Source: Candidatus Binatia bacterium (lineage in GTDB: Bacteria > Desulfobacterota > Binatia > HRBIN30 > BPIQ01). From it: a stretch of 64,000 nucleotides of DNA. The notes under the pieces were generated by a model, which saw only the letters and a list, made by a program, of their open reading frames with translations, ran no database searches and was not told where the DNA came from. Shown here piece by piece: positions 54,080-62,850 of the stretch. Location of the stretch: assembly GCA_026004195.1 (NCBI GenBank), contig BPIQ01000001.1:903871-967870 (forward strand), in the 5' to 3' direction. The position numbers and the translations under genes are program-made. Every line of letters begins with the position of its first letter. The stretch's first letter is position 1.

Positions 54080-55632
54080 AAAGATCGGGCTACGAGCCCA
54101 CGCCCTCCTCGGCGGCGGGCGCCGACATTCCCCCGAGAGCGACCCTTCTCCTTCTGGGTCTCGCGGCCGTCAAGGTCTTTCTCCACGTCGTCGCGAATCT
54201 CGGCGACGGCTACTTCCGCGACGAGTTCTACTACGTCGCTTGCAGCGAGCGGCTTGCTTGGGGCTACGTGGACCATCCTCCCCTCTCGATTGCCGTGCTG
54301 GCGCTTACGCGGCGCCTTTTCGGCGACTCGGTCCTCGCGATTCGGCTGCCCGCCGTCCTGGCCGGCGGCTTCCTCGTTTTCCTGGCCGGATGCCTGGCGA
54401 GACGGATGGGTGGGGCTGCGTTCGCGCAGGGACTCGCCGCACTCACCGTCCTCGCGATGCCGCTCGTCCTCGCTGTCGACAGCTTCTATTCGATGAACGC
54501 CTTCGACCTCGTTTTCTGGACCGCGGGTGCCTATCTCTTCGTCCTCCGGGTCGATCGACAGGACACGAGGCTCTGGATCCCGTTCGGCCTCGTCGCGGGA
54601 CTGGGCCTCCTCGACAAATACAGCATGGGCTTTTTCCTTTTCGGTCTCGCGGCCGGGATGTGCCTCTCTCGCGAGAGAAGGGATTTTTTCCGCGCACCCT
54701 TCTGGGTGGGCGCTGCTCTCGCGGCCTTGCTGTTTGCGCCTCACGTTTTCTGGCAACTGCGGCACGGATTTCCGACGCTCGAGTTCATGCGGAACGCGAC
54801 GACGCTGAAGGTCTCCGAGTTCTCTCCGCTCGAGTATCTCGGCGCTCAGATTCTCGAGACGAACCCCGGGACTCTCGTGGTGTGGCTTCCGGGGCTTCTT
54901 TTTCTTTTTTTCTCCGCTCGCGGGCGAAGGTTCGTAGCCCTCGGGGTCCTCTACCTGGTCGTTCTAGGACTGTTTCTCGTCCAGGGCGGCAAGCCCTACT
55001 ACCTGGGCCCCGCGTACCCGATTCTCGCAGCGGCGGGAGGCGTGTTCCTCGAGCGCGTGTCGGGTAGCCCGCTGCTGCGAGTCGGACTCGTAGCCCTCGT
55101 GTCGGTCAGCGGAGCCCTTCTGGCTCCATTCGGTATCCCTCTTCTTTCCGCGGAAGGGCTCGTGCGATACTCGGAGTGGCTGGGCCTTCGCGCCCCGGCC
55201 GAAGAGCGGCACTACAGCGGTGCCGTTCCCCAACACCTGGCAGATCGCCTCGGTTGGGAGGAGCTCGTGGAGACCGTTGCCCGCACCTACCGTGCGCTCC
55301 CCGAAGCGGACCGGGAAAGGGCGAGGATCGTCGGTCTTTCTTACGGGGAAGCCGGCGCGGTCGATCTTCTCGGGCGGCACTACGGCCTTCCGCCGGCCAG
55401 AAGTCCGCACAACAGCTACTGGCTCTGGGGACCCGGCGACCTGGATGGAGGCGTCGTGCTGGTCGTCGGCAAGATTTCCGCGGAGCGGCTCGAGGCACTC
55501 TTCGAGAACGTGGAGCCGGGGCCGACTGTCCGCGTGCCCTACGCCGTCGTCGACGGGACTCGGATTTTCGTCTGCAGGGGACTCCGCGAGTCGCTCCCGG
55601 CCCTGTGGGCCAAGCTCAAGCGCTTCGTGTGA
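54076..55632 (+). CDS. GT39/ArnT-like membrane glycosyltransferase
   Basis: A 518-residue GT-C enzyme with about ten hydrophobic helices. The first loop has the acidic DEFYYVACSERLAWGY and VDHPPLS motif, followed by LGLLDKYSMGF, all typical of ArnT/PMT-like proteins that move sugars from lipid carriers. A 130-residue soluble C-terminal domain follows. The GTG start is in a GTGA overlap with the dehydratase gene. It ends six bases from the convergent MerP-like stop. The acceptor is unknown. Confidence 0.82.
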   Translation: MKRSGYEPTPSSAAGADIPPRATLLLLGLAAVKVFLHVVANLGDGYFRDEFYYVACSERLAWGYVDHPPLSIAVLALTRRLFGDSVLAIRLPAVLAGGFLVFLAGCLARRMGGAAFAQGLAALTVLAMPLVLAVDSFYSMNAFDLVFWTAGAYLFVLRVDRQDTRLWIPFGLVAGLGLLDKYSMGFFLFGLAAGMCLSRERRDFFRAPFWVGAALAALLFAPHVFWQLRHGFPTLEFMRNATTLKVSEFSPLEYLGAQILETNPGTLVVWLPGLLFLFFSARGRRFVALGVLYLVVLGLFLVQGGKPYYLGPAYPILAAAGGVFLERVSGSPLLRVGLVALVSVSGALLAPFGIPLLSAEGLVRYSEWLGLRAPAEERHYSGAVPQHLADRLGWEELVETVARTYRALPEADRERARIVGLSYGEAGAVDLLGRHYGLPPARSPHNSYWLWGPGDLDGGVVLVVGKISAERLEALFENVEPGPTVRVPYAVVDGTRIFVCRGLRESLPALWAKLKRFV

Positions 55633-55638
55633 CGGGGT

Positions 55639-55953
55639 TCACCCGCCACCATCGACCCTCGCGCCGTAACCCAGTTTCTCGACCGCCTCGACGAGGGCTT
55701 CCGGGGTCGTCTTCGCCGGGTCGTAGACGACGGTTGCCGCCTTTTCCTCGAAGCTGACCTCGACCTTGCGGACGCCGTCGACCCGACCGAGGGCAACCCG
55801 GACAGCCGCGGCACAGCCACCGCAGGTCATCCCCTCCACGTGGAGGCGAACCGTCTCGACCTTGCCTCGCGGCGGTTCTGCGCCGACGGGATGCACGGCA
55901 CACACCAGAGCGCCGAATGCCAGAGACGCCAACAACGACCGAAGTACTTTCAT
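55639..55953 (-). CDS. merP: periplasmic MerP-like heavy-metal-binding protein
   Basis: A 104-residue exported protein: signal peptide MKVLRSLLASLAFGALVCA and one HMA domain with the metal loop VEGMTCGGCAAAVRVAL, then VSFEEKAATVVYDP. In mercury operons MerP passes Hg(II) to MerT. It lies 105 bases after merA on the same strand, so it is probably the last gene of the operon. The longer frame to 56037 lacks a signal peptide at its start. Confidence 0.82.
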   Translation of the reverse strand: MKVLRSLLASLAFGALVCAVHPVGAEPPRGKVETVRLHVEGMTCGGCAAAVRVALGRVDGVRKVEVSFEEKAATVVYDPAKTTPEALVEAVEKLGYGARVDGGG

Positions 55954-56058
55954 GAACCCTCCCGAAGACGAAGCGTCCGTTTCTCGCTCGTGCAGCCTGC
56001 CCTCCGTCACTCCGGGCAACCTCCGTTCCTTTCGCAATCTCCCTTACTTCCAGCCGAA

Positions 56059-57957
56059 TCAAGCGGCGCAGCACGAAAGTTTCGAGACGTCCTTCTCGAA
56101 CCCCTGCGCGGCGAGCTTCCAGGCTTCGGCGTTCGTGAGGTAGGGGTGAAGAAGAGAAGCCAGGTCGCCCGTGGTCATCCCGAACCGGATCGCCAGCGCA
56201 GCTTCCTGGATCATCTCCCCCGCCTCGGGTGCGAGCGCATGGGCTCCCAGAATCTCTCCCGTCTCGGCGTGTGCGACGAGCTTCACGAGCCCCCGCGTAT
56301 CGCGCGCAGCGAGCGCACGCGGAACCGCCGCCATCGGTAACCGGGAGACGGCTACGGGAACTCCGCGGCCCCGCGCCTCCTCTTCCGTGAGTCCCACGGA
56401 AGCCACGGCCGGATCCGTGAACGTGACGCGCGGCAGGACGCGAACGTCGTACCGCCTCCGGTTTCCGAGAAGGGCGTTTTCCGCCGCGAGAGCTCCCGCG
56501 TGGGCCGCGACGTAGACGAACATCGGATCGCCGAGAACGTCGCCCGCGGCGTAGACGCCGGTCCGCGACGTCTCGAGGTACTCGTCGACCAGGACTTCCC
56601 CCTTCTTGCCCGTTCGAATTCCCGCGGACTCGAGCCCGAGGCCGGCCGTGTTCGGCCGGCGGCCGGTCGCGACGAGGAGTTCCTCGGCTTCGAGGACGAG
56701 TCCTTCGAGCTGTACGCGAACGCCCCGTGCCCCTCTCTCGACGCCGCGAACGGCCGCTCCTCTACGGATCTCGATGCCTTCGGCTTCGAGGTACTCTCCC
56801 AGGGCGGAGGCAATCTCGGCGTCTTCGGCGGGCAAGATCCGGGGGAGCGCCTCGACGACCGTGACCTTGCTCCCGAAGCGAGCGAAAGCCTGAGCAAGCT
56901 CGAGTCCCACGGCACCACCCCCGAGAACGATCAGCGTGCTCGGAAGTCGGCGCAGCTCCATCGCTTCCGTGCTCGTCCGATAGGACACGCCTTCGAGCCC
57001 GGGAATCGGCGGTACCCAGGGACTGGCGCCGGTTGCAACGAGAATCCGACGCGCCTCCACCAGTGCGCCGTCGACGTGGAGTTTCCCGTCGTCGCCGAAC
57101 CTGGCTCGTCCCCTCACGAGCTCGACCGAAGGATACGCGGCCAGAACGTCCCAGTATTTTTCCTGCTGCAGGCGGGAAACGAGCTCGTCTTTCTGCTCGA
57201 CGACCCGCCCGAAGTCGATCCCCGCCGCGTCCGTGCGAACCCCCGCGAAATCGTGGTGGCCGGCACGCCAGAAAACCTCGGCAGCCCGGATAAGCGTTTT
57301 CGAGGGCACGCAACCCACGTTGACGCAGGTGCCGCCGAGCCTTCCCTTCTCCACGAGGAGGACCGAAGCGCCGAGGTCGGCCGCCCGAATGGCCGCCGCG
57401 AAGGCGGCGGAGCCGCCGCCCACGATGGCGAGGTCGACTTCGTCCTTCCGGGGACCGCAACACGACGAGGTTTGCGTCATTTTCTTCTCCTCTTTCGAGC
57501 CCGTTCTCACAGGAGGCCCTTTTGCTCGAAGCTCTTTCGCCTCGCGGACCGCTTTTGCGATCTCACCGAGGCAACATCGCCCCCTGGGGTTCGTCTCCTC
57601 GCAGCGACACTCGCCGGCACGCACCCGCGCGGTGATCACTGCCTGGACATCGGTGTAACCCTGCCGACGGACTTCCTCGCGGACCCATCGACGGTCGTAA
57701 CCGAAGCAGTAACAGAGAAGGATCGGGTCCTCTTTCTTTTTGAAGCCCACCCGGACGGTAAGGTCGGATTTGGGTATTCGATGCCGCCGCGACGCCGAGA
57801 CGTACACGGTGGGGCAGTCGGGCGATTGGCAGAGAAAGTGGGGCTCCGGCAAGAGTTCTCCGGCCTCTTCTCGCACGAGTGACGACACGGTTCGGGAAGA
57901 GACCGGGCGTGTGGGAGAGCCGTCTTCGAAACAGCGAGGTTTTGCGAGCGAGGGCAT
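56059..57957 (-). CDS. merA: mercuric reductase with CopZ-like N-terminal extension
   Basis: About 632 residues if read as one protein. The first 155 contain a Cys-rich CopZ/BFD-like domain: HFLCQSPDCPTVY, LLCYCFGYDR and ECRCEETNPRGRCC, likely zinc and [2Fe-2S] ligands. MerA follows: AIVGGGSAAFAAAIRAA, redox pair GGTCVNVGCVPSK, LVLEAEELLVATGRRPN and the C-terminal Hg-delivery pair KLSCCAA. The usual NmerA HMA domain is absent. ATG 57480 with GAGGAG upstream could start MerA alone, yielding two products. It reduces Hg(II) to Hg(0) with NADPH. Confidence 0.82.
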   Translation of the reverse strand: MPSLAKPRCFEDGSPTRPVSSRTVSSLVREEAGELLPEPHFLCQSPDCPTVYVSASRRHRIPKSDLTVRVGFKKKEDPILLCYCFGYDRRWVREEVRRQGYTDVQAVITARVRAGECRCEETNPRGRCCLGEIAKAVREAKELRAKGPPVRTGSKEEKKMTQTSSCCGPRKDEVDLAIVGGGSAAFAAAIRAADLGASVLLVEKGRLGGTCVNVGCVPSKTLIRAAEVFWRAGHHDFAGVRTDAAGIDFGRVVEQKDELVSRLQQEKYWDVLAAYPSVELVRGRARFGDDGKLHVDGALVEARRILVATGASPWVPPIPGLEGVSYRTSTEAMELRRLPSTLIVLGGGAVGLELAQAFARFGSKVTVVEALPRILPAEDAEIASALGEYLEAEGIEIRRGAAVRGVERGARGVRVQLEGLVLEAEELLVATGRRPNTAGLGLESAGIRTGKKGEVLVDEYLETSRTGVYAAGDVLGDPMFVYVAAHAGALAAENALLGNRRRYDVRVLPRVTFTDPAVASVGLTEEEARGRGVPVAVSRLPMAAVPRALAARDTRGLVKLVAHAETGEILGAHALAPEAGEMIQEAALAIRFGMTTGDLASLLHPYLTNAEAWKLAAQGFEKDVSKLSCCAA

Positions 57958-58000
57958 CGGGGTGTCGGCTCGACGCGAGCGGTCCACGGCCGTCGCTTTC

Positions 58001-58381
58001 TCAGAACAATAGGTAGGGCGCCACGTACGGGAAGGCGAGGAAGATCGCGACGAGACCCGTCGCGAACCAGAGCAGAACCTTCCCGGCACGGTTCGTTCGC
58101 GGTGCCGGACACTCGCAGCTTTCCGCCGACGTGCGAGCCCGGGGTCTCCCGTACACGAGGTAAAAGCCCGCCGCGAGAAAAAGAAGCGTCACGGTCAGCA
58201 GGTAGGGGCGGTAAGGCTCGAAACGAAGGAGAAGCCCTGCACCTCCGAGACCGAGTACTGCGAGGACGAAAGGACCTACGCAGCACGCCGAGGCAAGAAA
58301 GGCCGCGACGACGGACCCGAGCGTTGCCGCGTAGGCGACTTTTTCCCTCTGCGTATCGTTCGAGGCTGTGAACGTGCTCAT
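58001..58381 (-). CDS. merT: MerT-like mercuric ion transporter
   Basis: A 126-residue inner-membrane protein with three hydrophobic helices. The first carries the adjacent Cys pair in ASACCVGPFVLAVLG, and the loop between helices 2 and 3 carries a second pair (AESCECPAP), as in MerT. GGAGG lies eight bases before ATG 58381. It is the first gene of the leftward mercury operon, and a possible -24/-12 promoter lies about 80 bases upstream. Confidence 0.88.
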   Translation of the reverse strand: MSTFTASNDTQREKVAYAATLGSVVAAFLASACCVGPFVLAVLGLGGAGLLLRFEPYRPYLLTVTLLFLAAGFYLVYGRPRARTSAESCECPAPRTNRAGKVLLWFATGLVAIFLAFPYVAPYLLF

Positions 58382-58459
58382 CTTTTTCCCTCCGGTTCGG
58401 TGAATCCCTCGCGGGGACCCGCCCCTGCTTGCAGTTCCACGGCCCTGTCACCGGCGTGG

Positions 58460-58475
58460 AGCGAAGGGCATGCCA
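58460..58475 (-). promoter_or_regulatory. candidate sigma-54 promoter for merT
   Basis: The minus strand reads TGGCATGCCCTTCGCT, with GG and GC at the invariant -24 and -12 positions, ten bases between. The -12 half (TCGCT) departs from TTGC(A/T). Its predicted start near 58449 gives a leader of about 68 bases to merT. It lies upstream of the divergent activator gene if that starts at 58507. Confidence 0.42.
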
Positions 58476-58506
58476 GCTCCGGGCCGGTCGAGAAGACACG
58501 TGCGGG

Positions 58507-59592
58507 ATGGCCCGGCGGGAGGGAGACACCTTGCCGGCCAGGCTCCTGACTGCCATCATGGAAGTCCGAAGAGCTACCGATATGGAAGTTTTGCGGCAAC
58601 GATTCGCGGGCGACGTCCTGAGGCTTCGGGACGGGAGCGAGTTCGTGGCCAAAAGCCCTTCGATGCGGCGGGTCGTCGAGCTCGCCCTGCGGGTCGCACC
58701 CACGGACGCCACGGTGCTGCTCACGGGAGAGAGCGGCACGGGCAAAGAACGCCTCGCCCGTCTCGTTCACGAGCATTCGCGGCGCCGGAACGGCCCCTTC
58801 CTCGCCGTCGACTGCGGGGCCCTTCCGGAGCCACTTCTCGAAAGCGAGCTCTTCGGCCACAAGCGGGGAGCCTTCACGGGTGCCGTCGAGGATCGTGCGG
58901 GACTTTTCGAAGCGGCGTCCGGGGGCACGCTTTTTCTCGACGAGATCGGCGAAACCTCCCCTGCCCTTCAGGTAAAACTGCTGCGCGTCCTCCAGGAGCG
59001 GACGGTTCGCCCCGTGGGGGTGAACCGCGACCGTCGTGTCGACGTCCGCATCGTGGCAGCTACGAACCGGAATCTCGCGGACCTCGTCGCCGAGCGGAAG
59101 TTCCGGAAAGACCTCTACTACCGCCTGCGGGTCGTCGAACTCGAAATCCCTCCACTTCGGAACCGAAAAGAGGATCTCCTCCCCCTCGCCCGCTCCTTTA
59201 TCCAGAAAACTTGCGCGGCGTACTCGTGCGGACCCTGTTCCCTTTCCTCGGAAGTCCTCGACCTTCTGCTCGCCTACGACTGGCCCGGGAACGTGCGCGA
59301 GCTCGAGCACGCGATCGAACGCGCCGTGGTTCTCGCCGAAAACCAGCCGACCATCCGCGTCGAGGACCTGCCCCCGGAAATCCGGGCCCTGCGGGCCTCG
59401 CCGGAAGTCCGAGAGGCACCGGAGCGAATCCAGACGCTGGCCGAGGTCGAAAAGAGGCACATCCTCGAGACGCTCGCACGCCTCGGCGGAAACCGAAAGG
59501 AGACGGCCAGGGCACTCGGCATCGGAGAGAACACCCTGCACCGGAAACTGCGGGCCTACGGAATCCCCCGTCGGAAGGCGCGCCGGAAGTGA
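58507..59592 (+). CDS. sigma-54-dependent activator beside mer genes
   Basis: About 361 residues from ATG 58507; an upstream ATG at 58429 would overlap the possible merT promoter. Short N-terminus without a known sensor, then Walker A GESGTGKE, GAFTGA loop, FLDEIGE, RKDLYYRLRV, and a Fis-like end (GNRKETARALGIGENTLHRK). Just before the LSSEVLDLLLAYDWPGNV segment it has TCAAYSCGPC: three Cys spaced C-x4-C-x2-C (codons 59212, 59227, 59236) that the other activator lacks. That could be a metal site. No MerR is nearby. Confidence 0.82.
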   Translation: MARREGDTLPARLLTAIMEVRRATDMEVLRQRFAGDVLRLRDGSEFVAKSPSMRRVVELALRVAPTDATVLLTGESGTGKERLARLVHEHSRRRNGPFLAVDCGALPEPLLESELFGHKRGAFTGAVEDRAGLFEAASGGTLFLDEIGETSPALQVKLLRVLQERTVRPVGVNRDRRVDVRIVAATNRNLADLVAERKFRKDLYYRLRVVELEIPPLRNRKEDLLPLARSFIQKTCAAYSCGPCSLSSEVLDLLLAYDWPGNVRELEHAIERAVVLAENQPTIRVEDLPPEIRALRASPEVREAPERIQTLAEVEKRHILETLARLGGNRKETARALGIGENTLHRKLRAYGIPRRKARRK

Positions 59593-59617
59593 CCAGGGCC
59601 TCGCCATCGACGGCCAC

Positions 59618-59712
59618 GCGGCCATCCGGAGGAACGCGCTCCGTCGCGCCCCGATTCGTTGGGCGAAACGTCACATCCGGAGGGACGCGCTCCGTCGCGT
59701 CCGGGGGGCGGC
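59618..59712. repeat. hairpin repeats, cluster 7
   Basis: Two type A hairpins in tandem after the activator gene: a degenerate one at about 59632-59653 (GGAACGCG...CGCGCCCC) and a perfect one near 59683-59702 (GGACGCG-CTCCGT-CGCGTCC). They separate the activator from the GDT1-like gene. No gene is seen here. Confidence 0.8.
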
Positions 59713-59751
59713 ATGTTGTTTCCGCCGGTTTCTTCCGGAAAACATCGCCCC

Positions 59752-60029
59752 ATGGACTGGAAGCTTTTTCTTTCCACGTTCGCGGCGGTCTTCCTCGCGG
59801 AACTCGGCGACAAAACGCAGCTCGCGACGCTGTCCCTCGCGGCGAGCGGCTCCTCGGCCACACGGTTTTCGTAGGCGCTGCCCTCGCTCTGGTGACCACG
59901 ACCGCCATTGCCGTGCTCGCCGGAGAAGCACTCGCCCGCGCCGTTCCGCCTCTCTGGATCCAGCGCGCGGCAGGCGTGCTCTTTCTGGTTCTCGGCGCCT
60001 TTCTTCTCGCAAGAGGAGGACAGGGCTGA
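59752..60029 (+). CDS. TMEM165/GDT1-family membrane protein, one frameshift
   Basis: A 92-residue product of the half-size GDT1 type if one missing base is allowed near 59845-59860. The first half in one frame reads [20 protein letters not shown], containing the signature ELGDKTQ. The second half in another frame reads [20 protein letters not shown], then [13 protein letters not shown]. These transport Mn or Ca with protons. Unlike the other breaks here, this one is a deletion rather than an insertion. Confidence 0.65.
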
Positions 60030-60050
60030 CCGAAAGCGTGCTTCTCGGGC

Positions 60051-62505
60051 TTAACGGATGCCGCGCACGAACGGCCGGAAGGCGAGGATACCGAGAGCGT
60101 AGACCCCGAGGGCGGCCCACCGGACCTTCGAGAACCCGAAACCCATGGCGAGGATCGTCGCGACGACCGAGCCCACGACGGAAGCAAAGGCGTTCACGGC
60201 CCAGGCCCACGCGACATAAGCTTCCGGATGTGGATCGACCTCCGCGATTCGCCGGAGACCGAAAGGCAAAAAACCGCCCATCACGAGCCCCAGCGGCAGC
60301 ACGGCGAGAACGACGGTCGGAACCCGCACCCACATCGGAAGCGAAAGCAAGCTCCCCGTCGTGGCGGGCAGACCGTAGGCCAGAAGGGCGACCCAGAAGG
60401 CGAGCAAGCACCAGGACACCACGAGAAAGCGAAACTTCGTCCCCCAGAACCCACTCGAAAGGCTTCCGAGACCCGCCGAGACGAGCAGCGTGGCCAGCGT
60501 CACGGTCAGGGAATAGGTCGGAAACCCGAGGAGAAGCGTGAACTGCTGGATCAGGCATACCTCGACGAACATAAAACCGAGCCCGAGTCCCCCGAAGTAG
60601 ACCGCCACGGCGAGCTTCCGAGGGCGCCGCTTCCACTCGCTTCGCACGGCCAGAACGGGGACCGAAAGCACGAGCACCGCAAAAACCGCCGACACTCCGG
60701 CGAGCACGACGAGGACCCGCTCGCCCAGGCCGTCTTCCCAGTCGAGCTGGGCACGGCGAAGCGGGGTATCCTCGAACGCGTCGAGAAAGCGGGCAAAATG
60801 CCAGAAAAACGGCGCGTCGTCGTAGACGGGATCGAGGCGGTAGGGGTGCCTGCGCAAAAAGCTCTCGAGCTCCTCCCGCGAAAGGGAAGCCACGAGCCGC
60901 ACCGGCCCCGAATCGAGATCGTGGCCCGGCGCAAGCCGCGCCCGGTTACCGGGAAGCTTGCTTGCGTGCTCGAGAAAGGCCTCTACCTCGGCGCGAGTGA
61001 AGGGACGTCGCTTGAGAAGGATCGTCGAAAGACCCCAGAAATCGGGGGACGTCGCGACCAGGACGTGCTTCTCGAAGTCTTCCACGCCGAGCCGGCGGAA
61101 CGCCTCCCGCGCCGTCGAGACATAGCGGGCCGTCCGGTTGGGCTTCTTGTCGTACATGGCGTCCCCGAACTGGGCACAGACGATGCCCCGGTCCGTGAGG
61201 TGGCGGAGGCTCTCCTCGATCATCTCGACGGTGTAGAGGTAGCTTTCCGTCAGAACGAACGCGCTCGACGTGGCGGCGTTGACGGCCGTGTAGGAATCGG
61301 GGGCGACGAACCAGACGAGATCCCACTTCTCCCGCGACGCGCTCACGAACGCCCTTCCCTCCGCATTCACCAGCCGCACCCGGGGATGCTCGGCCAGGTG
61401 TCCCGTGTAGTCCGCAAAATGGTCGGTCAAGAGAGAAACCGTGACGGGATTCACTTCGACGGCCGTGACCTCGCTCGCGCCGAAGTAAAGAGAAGCCAGG
61501 ATCTCCTGGCCTCCGGCAGCTCCCACGACGAGCACTTTCGCGCCCGGGCCCAGAATCGCGAACGGGTAAGAACGGGAGTCCGTCTCGAAACGGCGCAGCT
61601 CCGAGAGATCCCCCGAGAACGGGTAGAGAGCCGACGCCATGGCACCGTCGTGGTTGATGAAGTAGCGGTCCTCGAACACACGCACGACGTCGACCCGATA
61701 GATGGGATGCCAGCGCGTGAAGACCGCCGGTACCCGCCGTGCGTCGTAGAAGCCCAGTGTCTTGGGCCATTCGGTGACGGCGTCCGGCAGAAAATCGGGT
61801 TTCACGACCCAGGGTGAGAGGCCGAGGAATGCCGCCAAGGCCGTCCACCGAAGGCCGCGGACACTCCTGCCCAGGCGCAAGCTCGCGAGCACCAGCAGGA
61901 GCCCCGCGAACTCGATCGCCCCGGGAGGCGTGAGCACGAGGAGAAGCGGCACGCCTGGCCCCGGCTCCGAGCGCGGCCCCGAGAAGATCGGCTCCGTAGA
62001 GCAGGTGCGCGGCCCGGGGGGCACCGGAAAAAATCTTCGCGACGGCGATGCCGGCCGCGAAAAAGGGCAGGAAGACGAGGCCCGCGAGCGCGAAGAAGGC
62101 GAGCAACTCGCGCGGACTCTCCGTGAGAAAAAATGCGTTGAGCTGAATCCGGGCGACCGCCGGATAGCCCGCACCCGCGGCGAGGCCCGCAAGAAGACAG
62201 GCCCACGGTACGACGCGGCCCGGCTCCGCGCCGCGAAGCCTCGGCCAGGCGGCAACGGTCGCCGCCGAGGCACCGAGCCCGAGAAGACACACGCCCAGGA
62301 CGAAATACGTGAAAAAATAGGGCAGCTTGTAAGCGAAAACACGGGTGTAACTCACCTCGAAGAGCAGTAGCGCGAAGGAAACCGCGAAGATTTCGGGAAC
62401 GAGACCGGGACGGGTCGTGCGGGTTTCCGCACCTCCTCGGGTGCCTTCGAAGGCAAATGGCGTCCGTTCCGCTCGGAGCGCGGAGGCGAGTTTCCTCGGC
62501 GGCAT
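60051..62505 (-). CDS. membrane-fused spermidine-synthase-like protein, one frameshift
   Basis: About 817 residues after correcting a +1 shift in CCCC at 61959-61962. N-terminal membrane helices (FAVSFALLLFEVSYTRVFAY) are followed by an aminopropyltransferase-like SAM domain with VLVVGAAGGQEILASLYFG and VTAVEVNPVTVSLL. A second group of helices (VEVCLIQQFTLLLGFPTYSL) follows. This resembles the large SpeE-like membrane proteins of unknown activity in many environmental bacteria. ATG 62505 precedes the first helix group. A polyamine product is not assured. Confidence 0.65.
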
Positions 62506-62850
62506 ACCGAGCCGGATTAGCCGCCGGGACCCGAGCTAGCAAGCGGCCGTTCCCCCACGTTCCGAGCGCGTGCAGCCACCCCTCGGGAGAGCGAACACCG
62601 TGTGTCGTTTTCCGGGAGTACGAAGTCGCGCCCCGGCATCCGCTGCCAGCACGCAGGCGTAGGCCAGGGCACCGACGCGCCGGCGAAGGATCGTCGAGCT
62701 CGTCGCTTTCTCGCACCGACGATTCGGCAACGGAGGTGTTTCCGCAGAGCTGTTTCCCCGCGTCCGCCGCTGTCCGGGGCCGGTGAAGACCCCGCTCGGT
62801 TGACTCGCTGCGGGCAAGCAAGAATATTGCGCCGCACGCGGGGTCACGCG
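62506..62850. other. 345 bases without recognisable gene
   Basis: Divergent intergenic region between the SpeE-like gene and the carboxylase gene. Open frames on the minus strand have no family resemblance or ribosome site. No hairpin-repeat or riboswitch is seen. It should contain both promoters. Confidence 0.4.
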
